Part shown: positions 63,392-64,000 of the stretch, piece by piece | Layout: each line of letters opens with the position of its first letter | Position numbering within the stretch: the stretch's first letter is position 1 | Source: JAJPHW01 sp963771505 | Lineage (GTDB): Bacteria; Acidobacteriota; Terriglobia; Terriglobales; Acidobacteriaceae | Length of the DNA: 64,000 bases | Direction of reading: 5' to 3' | Assembly (NCBI GenBank): GCA_963771505.1 | Contig: CAVYTO010000004.1 | Location: 124,001 to 188,000, forward strand | The notes under the pieces: model-generated | Databases searched by the model: none | Told to the model about the DNA's origin: nothing | The model's input: only the letters and a program-made list of their open reading frames with translations | Made by a program: the position numbers and the translations under genes

Positions 63392-64000
63392 ATGCATAAG
63401 CCTATGGTTAGACAGTGTAAAGTGGCGCTGGCGGTTGCCGCATTGTTACTGCTGGAAGGGTGTGCCCAAACGAATTCAAAGCAGTCCTTGCGGCAAGCGT
63501 TGCCGGCTGTGGGTTCGGCGACCCAACTTCTGGCGGTTTACGAGCCTTGGTTTGGCCATCCTCAGCACATCTCGGTGGGATATTCGACCCAGGATCCGGT
63601 CGAAATCCGAAAACAGATCGATCAGGCGAAATCGCTGGGTATCTCCGGGTTTGTTATTGATTGGTACGGAGATCGTGAGCCTTTCATCGACCGCAGTTAC
63701 GCCCTGATTCAGGTCGCTGCGGCGGAGAAAGATTTTCACGTCGCCATGATGTATGACGAAACCGAAGGCGCCGCCGACAAAGCGACCGATGATGCGCTGG
63801 CTGCGTTCTACAAGTTCCAGGCCACCTACCTGGCAGACAATGCCCCGGGCCGAAGCGCCTATTTAACCTATGACGGCCGTCCCATGATATTCATCTTCCC
63901 CAAAGGCAATCGTACGGATTGGCAGAAGGTGAAAACGCTCACCAATCAGTGGGACCCCGCTCCGCTGCTCATCTTCGAAGATCGCAAAACGGAATACGAA
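63392..64000 (+). CDS. GH99-like secreted protein, N-terminal part (cut by window edge)
   Basis: The frame is open from ATG 63392 (second ATG 63404) to the window end, 203 codons. A signal sequence with a possible lipobox LLLEGC (Glu at -2 is unusual) is followed by a beta/alpha barrel start: LLAVYEPWFGHPQHISVGYS, AKSLGISGFVIDWYGD, VAMMYDE and GRPMIFIFPKG. These match GH99/WbsX-type glycan hydrolases found in O-antigen and exopolysaccharide clusters. It is divergent from the flippase fusion gene. The rest lies outside the window. Confidence 0.8.
   Translation, partial: MHKPMVRQCKVALAVAALLLLEGCAQTNSKQSLRQALPAVGSATQLLAVYEPWFGHPQHISVGYSTQDPVEIRKQIDQAKSLGISGFVIDWYGDREPFIDRSYALIQVAAAEKDFHVAMMYDETEGAADKATDDALAAFYKFQATYLADNAPGRSAYLTYDGRPMIFIFPKGNRTDWQKVKTLTNQWDPAPLLIFEDRKTEYE

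Overview
The window looks like a chromosomal segment of an acidobacterium (Acidobacteriota, class Terriglobia, Koribacter/Sulfotelmatobacter-like). This is inferred from gene content and not from a database search. The pointers are an Oar-like TonB-dependent receptor with an N-terminal carboxypeptidase-regulatory domain, two VWFA-related proteins of the acidobacterial type, a FecR/DUF6600 protein, BshA (bacillithiol pathway), a divergent Hfq-like protein, and many short or overlapping gene junctions. Base composition is moderately high in G+C throughout. No insertion sequence, prophage, integrase or CRISPR array was seen.

Region 1 (1-11.5 kb, all minus strand) is one tightly packed surface-polysaccharide operon. 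Read in the direction of transcription it holds a pseudaminic/sialic acid synthase, a NodB-type deacetylase, a double GNAT/FemAB-like protein, a KpsS-like GT-B protein, a Wzx-type flippase, a 66-residue protein, a second deacetylase-fold protein, a sulfatase-fold hydrolase and two GT4 glycosyltransferases, the last cut by the window edge. Region 2 (11.6-22.6 kb) is mostly housekeeping: a delta-9-type desaturase, a histidine kinase/response regulator pair, a small membrane protein, RimI-like acetyltransferase, Lon, a FecR/DUF6600 envelope protein, a MoaD-MoaE fusion and a VWA protein.

Region 3 (22.7-36.2 kb) carries the TonB-dependent receptor, the Hfq-like protein, an inositol-monophosphatase-family enzyme, a DUF1684 protein, an aconitase-family enzyme with its swivel domain at the N terminus, a 7Fe ferredoxin, RecO, a TPR protein, a zinc-ribbon protein, a LytS-type kinase, BshA and a tandem PilZ protein. 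Region 4 (36.1-42.9 kb) has a YdjC/HpnK-like deacetylase, tRNA-Val(TAC), a SpoIIE phosphatase, a Tat-exported F420-type oxidoreductase, an ECF sigma factor behind a structured leader, a second VWA protein and a 50-residue DUF3309 protein.

Region 5 (42.9-64 kb) is a second carbohydrate region. It has GalE, an ABC exporter broken by one extra base, a cyclic beta-1,2-glucan-synthase-like protein lacking the usual phosphorylase domain, a GH39-like hydrolase and a Tat-exported glycoamylase-family protein. After several secreted or TPR proteins comes an exopolysaccharide-type block: a nucleotidyltransferase, an Ig-like/lectin-like secreted protein, a thymidylate-kinase-like protein, a STAS protein, a flippase with an extra C-terminal domain, and a GH99-like lipoprotein running off the right edge.

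The most interesting items are the flippase fused to a DGNHR-type domain, the truncated glucan synthase locus with a frameshifted exporter, the self-competing leader with an embedded short ORF upstream of the sigma factor, the permuted aconitase, and repeated signs of leaderless transcription.
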